Shown here piece by piece: positions 45,456-47,522 of a DNA stretch of 47,522 bases. Source of the DNA: Candidatus Nanopelagicus sp. Its GTDB lineage: Bacteria; Actinomycetota; Actinomycetes; Nanopelagicales; Nanopelagicaceae. The notes under the pieces were generated by a model. It saw only the letters and a program-made list of their open reading frames with translations, was not told the origin of the DNA and ran no database searches. A program made the position numbers and the translations under genes. Every line of letters begins with the position of its first letter. Within the stretch, counting starts at the first letter, position 1. The DNA is taken from contig JAEMTE010000007.1 in the NCBI GenBank assembly GCA_016462445.1, positions 1 to 47,522 of the forward strand. The letters are read 5' to 3'.

Positions 45456-46655
45456 ATGTTTCCCCGTGGTCGTAAATTAATACTTGGCGTAGCTGGGGGT
45501 ATTTCAGCTTACAAGTCCTGTGATCTTCTGCGTCGCTTGCAAGATGAGGGATTTATTGTTGATGTCATACCAACAGCTGCAAGTTTAAATTTTGTTGGCA
45601 AAGCTACCTGGCAGGCACTCTCTGGCCGAAAGGTAATTACTGATCTATGGAGTGATGTAGAAACAGTTCCGCATATAAGTATGGCAAAAGAGAGTGATCT
45701 AATAGTTATTGCGCCCACAACCGCTGATCTACTAGCAAAGTTAGCTAGCGGCCTAGCTGATGATCTACTAACAAATATTGTTCTAGCCTCTACTGCGCCA
45801 AAGATTTTAGTTCCCGCGATGCACCCAGAGATGTGGCTTAATCCGGCCACAGTTGCAAATGTGAAGTTATTACAGGAGCGCGGATTTTTCATCATTACAC
45901 CTGATGAGGGACGGATGACTGGGTCAGATATCGGAATTGGTAGATATCCAGAAAGTTCTCGGATTATCTCTGAGATTAATCTGCATGTAATGAGTAGTGC
46001 AGATCTAAAGGGCAAGAAAATTTTAATTACAGCTGGTGGAACTCGGGAACCAATTGATCCAATTAGATTTATCGGAAATAGATCCTCTGGTAAACAAGGT
46101 TTTGCATTGGCGATGGCCGCTGCCAGTAGGGGAGCACAGGTGCACTTAGTAAGTGCTAATACTGATCTGCCAATTATTGAGGGAATCACCACAACCTATG
46201 TTGAGACTGCCGAGCAAATGGCATCGGTTCTGCAAATTGAATTTCCACACTCAGATGCATTAATTATGAGCGCAGCTGTTGCTGATGCACGGGTGGCAAA
46301 TTACTCAGATCAAAAGATTAGAAAAGAATCTCTTAATCAGGTTGATCTAGAAAAGAATCCAGATATTTTAAAAACCTTATCTGGCATTAAGAAAGTCGGG
46401 CAGATTATTGTTGGTTTTGCCGCTGAAACCTCTGCAGATATAACTACCTTAGAACAGAGTGGACATGAAAAATTGCTTAGTAAATCACTTGATCTCATCT
46501 ATGTTAATAATGTCTCAGGTGGTGCAATTTTCGGTAGCGATCAAACTCAAGGCTTAATCATCGATAATCAAAAAAAGGTGATCCAAGTCCCCGAAATTTC
46601 AAAAGACACGCTCTCAGATATATTGTTGGATCAATTGGTTAGTAAGTTAGGTTAA
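45456..46655 (+). CDS. coaBC: Bifunctional phosphopantothenoylcysteine decarboxylase / phosphopantothenate-cysteine ligase
   Basis: It performs two steps of coenzyme A synthesis. The 399-residue protein has an N-terminal FMN-dependent CoaC domain with [11 protein letters not shown], active-site His73 in VPHISMA and PAMHPEMW (119-126), and a C-terminal CoaB domain with [20 protein letters not shown]. Two E. coli CoaC landmarks differ: the Asn of PxMNxxMW is His123, and the position of the Cys158 equivalent is Gly156 in [11 protein letters not shown] remember the same differences in other Actinobacteria. No clear Shine-Dalgarno or TAnnnT box precedes the ATG. Confidence 0.94.
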   Translation: MFPRGRKLILGVAGGISAYKSCDLLRRLQDEGFIVDVIPTAASLNFVGKATWQALSGRKVITDLWSDVETVPHISMAKESDLIVIAPTTADLLAKLASGLADDLLTNIVLASTAPKILVPAMHPEMWLNPATVANVKLLQERGFFIITPDEGRMTGSDIGIGRYPESSRIISEINLHVMSSADLKGKKILITAGGTREPIDPIRFIGNRSSGKQGFALAMAAASRGAQVHLVSANTDLPIIEGITTTYVETAEQMASVLQIEFPHSDALIMSAAVADARVANYSDQKIRKESLNQVDLEKNPDILKTLSGIKKVGQIIVGFAAETSADITTLEQSGHEKLLSKSLDLIYVNNVSGGAIFGSDQTQGLIIDNQKKVIQVPEISKDTLSDILLDQLVSKLG

Positions 46656-46659
46656 GCAC

Positions 46660-47522
46660 ATGAAAAATCGCCTCTTCACCTCTGAGTCAGTAACCGAAGG
46701 TCATCCAGATAAGATCGCTGATCAAATCTCTGATGCAATTTTAGATTCATTGCTATCACAGGATGCTAAGAGTCGGGTTGCAGTGGAAACCTTAATTACA
46801 ACTGGTCAAGTCCATGTTGCCGGTGAGGTAACAACAAATGGTTATGCCGATGTCATGAATATCGTTAGAGACACCGTACTTGAGATTGGTTATGACTCAT
46901 CTGAAAAAGGATTTGATGGAAATAGTTGCGGAGTTTCAATCTCAATAGGTCAGCAATCACAAGATATTGCTCAAGGTGTTAATGACGCTTTTGAGAGTCG
47001 GGTCTCATCATCTGCTGATCCATTAGATCTACAAGGAGCAGGCGATCAAGGTTTGATGTTTGGTTATGCATGTAAGGACACTCCAGAGTTAATGCCAATT
47101 CCAATTGCACTTGCTCATAAGTTAGCGCAACAGTTAACAAAGGTGCGCAAAGATGGCACGCTGGCATACCTTCGCCCAGATGGTAAAACTCAGGTAACTA
47201 TTGAGTATCAGGGCGATAAGGCGATTGCACTAAATACAATTGTTATCTCATCACAGCACGCTGCTGATATTGATCTTGAGAAGAAGCTTGCACCTGAGGT
47301 AAAAAAGTTTGTAATTGACCCAATAATTAAGGATCTAGATATTGATACTAAAAATGTTAGATTTTTAATTAATCCAACTGGTCGATTTGTGATCGGTGGA
47401 CCAATGGGAGATGCCGGTCTTACTGGGCGCAAGATTATTGTTGATACATATGGTGGCATGGCCCGCCATGGCGGTGGTGCATTCTCTGGAAAAGATCCAT
47501 CAAAGGTTGATCGATCAGCAGC
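46660..47522 (+). CDS. metK: S-adenosylmethionine synthetase, 3' end beyond the window
   Basis: It makes S-adenosylmethionine from methionine and ATP. The 287 codons present start [20 protein letters not shown] and include the [20 protein letters not shown] block, [30 protein letters not shown] and the phosphate-binding [17 protein letters not shown], after which the window ends. About 100 residues of the usual 390-400 are missing. The gene lies four bases after coaBC, so it is cotranscribed and no SAM riboswitch fits in front of it. Confidence 0.97.
   Translation, partial: MKNRLFTSESVTEGHPDKIADQISDAILDSLLSQDAKSRVAVETLITTGQVHVAGEVTTNGYADVMNIVRDTVLEIGYDSSEKGFDGNSCGVSISIGQQSQDIAQGVNDAFESRVSSSADPLDLQGAGDQGLMFGYACKDTPELMPIPIALAHKLAQQLTKVRKDGTLAYLRPDGKTQVTIEYQGDKAIALNTIVISSQHAADIDLEKKLAPEVKKFVIDPIIKDLDIDTKNVRFLINPTGRFVIGGPMGDAGLTGRKIIVDTYGGMARHGGGAFSGKDPSKVDRSA

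Noticed and set aside
45509-46192. 227-codon open frame antisense to coaBC
   Set aside because: It is a mirror of a strongly conserved gene, with no family motifs and no start signals; its length reflects codon composition.
46656-46659. SAM riboswitch in front of metK
   Set aside because: Only four bases separate coaBC and metK, so there is no room for one.
1-47522. High frequency of GATC across the window
   Set aside because: It is explained by frequent Asp and Ile codon neighbours (GAT C, ATC) in coding DNA; no clustering suggesting an origin or a methylation-controlled region was noticed.
1-47522. CRISPR arrays, insertion sequences, prophage or attachment sites
   Set aside because: No regularly spaced repeats, transposase or integrase genes, or flanking direct repeats were seen. 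The partial tRNA-Gly has no visible adjacent integration.

Overview
The window is a densely packed, AT-rich stretch of a bacterial chromosome carrying about 49 protein genes and one partial tRNA. The gene set and order are those of the actinobacterial core: thrS-HIT-pgsA-patA-pimA, pdxS-pdxT-yebC-ruvCAB-secDF-rel, hisS-aspS-alaS-ruvX-mltG-aroE-aroC-aroK-aroB-aroQ-efp-nusB-bldD-pyrR and a pyr cluster running into mihF/gmk-rpoZ-coaBC-metK. From memory this matches the layout in Streptomyces and Mycobacterium. The low G+C, very short intergenic gaps, frequent ATGA and TAATG overlaps and missing accessory genes suggest a genome-streamlined freshwater actinobacterium of the acI type (Nanopelagicales, such as Planktophila or Nanopelagicus). 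That assignment is an inference and was not tested by phylogeny.

Layout. 1-2185: the 5' part of a minus-strand tRNA-Gly(GCC), then pabB, pabC and a small PGPGW membrane protein. 2225-9511: thrS and a HIT protein, a minus-strand gene that looks like a degenerate EF-G G domain, then the phosphatidylinositol mannoside genes pgsA-patA-pimA and two envelope-associated genes. 9606-18923: PLP synthase pdxST, yebC, ruvCAB, secDF and the bifunctional (p)ppGpp enzyme rel. 18920-20227 (minus): a DUF349 protein. 20403-28596: a metallo-beta-lactamase-fold hydrolase, three aminoacyl-tRNA synthetases (hisS, aspS, alaS) with a small DUF948-like protein, ruvX and mltG. 28593-34079: shikimate pathway genes, interrupted by a minimal prepilin peptidase, then efp and nusB. 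34076-34525 (minus): a BldD homologue. 34640-44268: pyrR-pyrB-pyrC-carA-carB-pyrK-pyrD-pyrF, nearly the whole UMP pathway without pyrE. 44271-47522: a fused mIHF-guanylate kinase gene, rpoZ, coaBC and the 5' part of metK.

Regulation readable from sequence. Many transcription-unit starts lack a Shine-Dalgarno sequence and instead have a TAnnnT -10 element 6-8 nt before the start codon, which predicts leaderless mRNAs (pabB, thrS, the EF-G-like gene, pgsA, ruvC, secD, the DUF948-like gene, the prepilin peptidase and bldD). In contrast, pyrR has a short structured leader with a PyrR-binding loop whose lower stem covers the Shine-Dalgarno sequence, which predicts translational repression by PyrR.

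No mobile element, CRISPR array, prophage, rRNA operon or clear intrinsic terminator was seen, and no stretch over 300 bp lacks a gene. I do not see a wholly new multi-gene system. The most unusual items are the single reading frame joining the nucleoid protein mIHF to guanylate kinase, the degenerate EF-G-like gene sharing an overlapping divergent promoter with pgsA, the BldD homologue that keeps the c-di-GMP contact pattern, and the PyrR hairpin.
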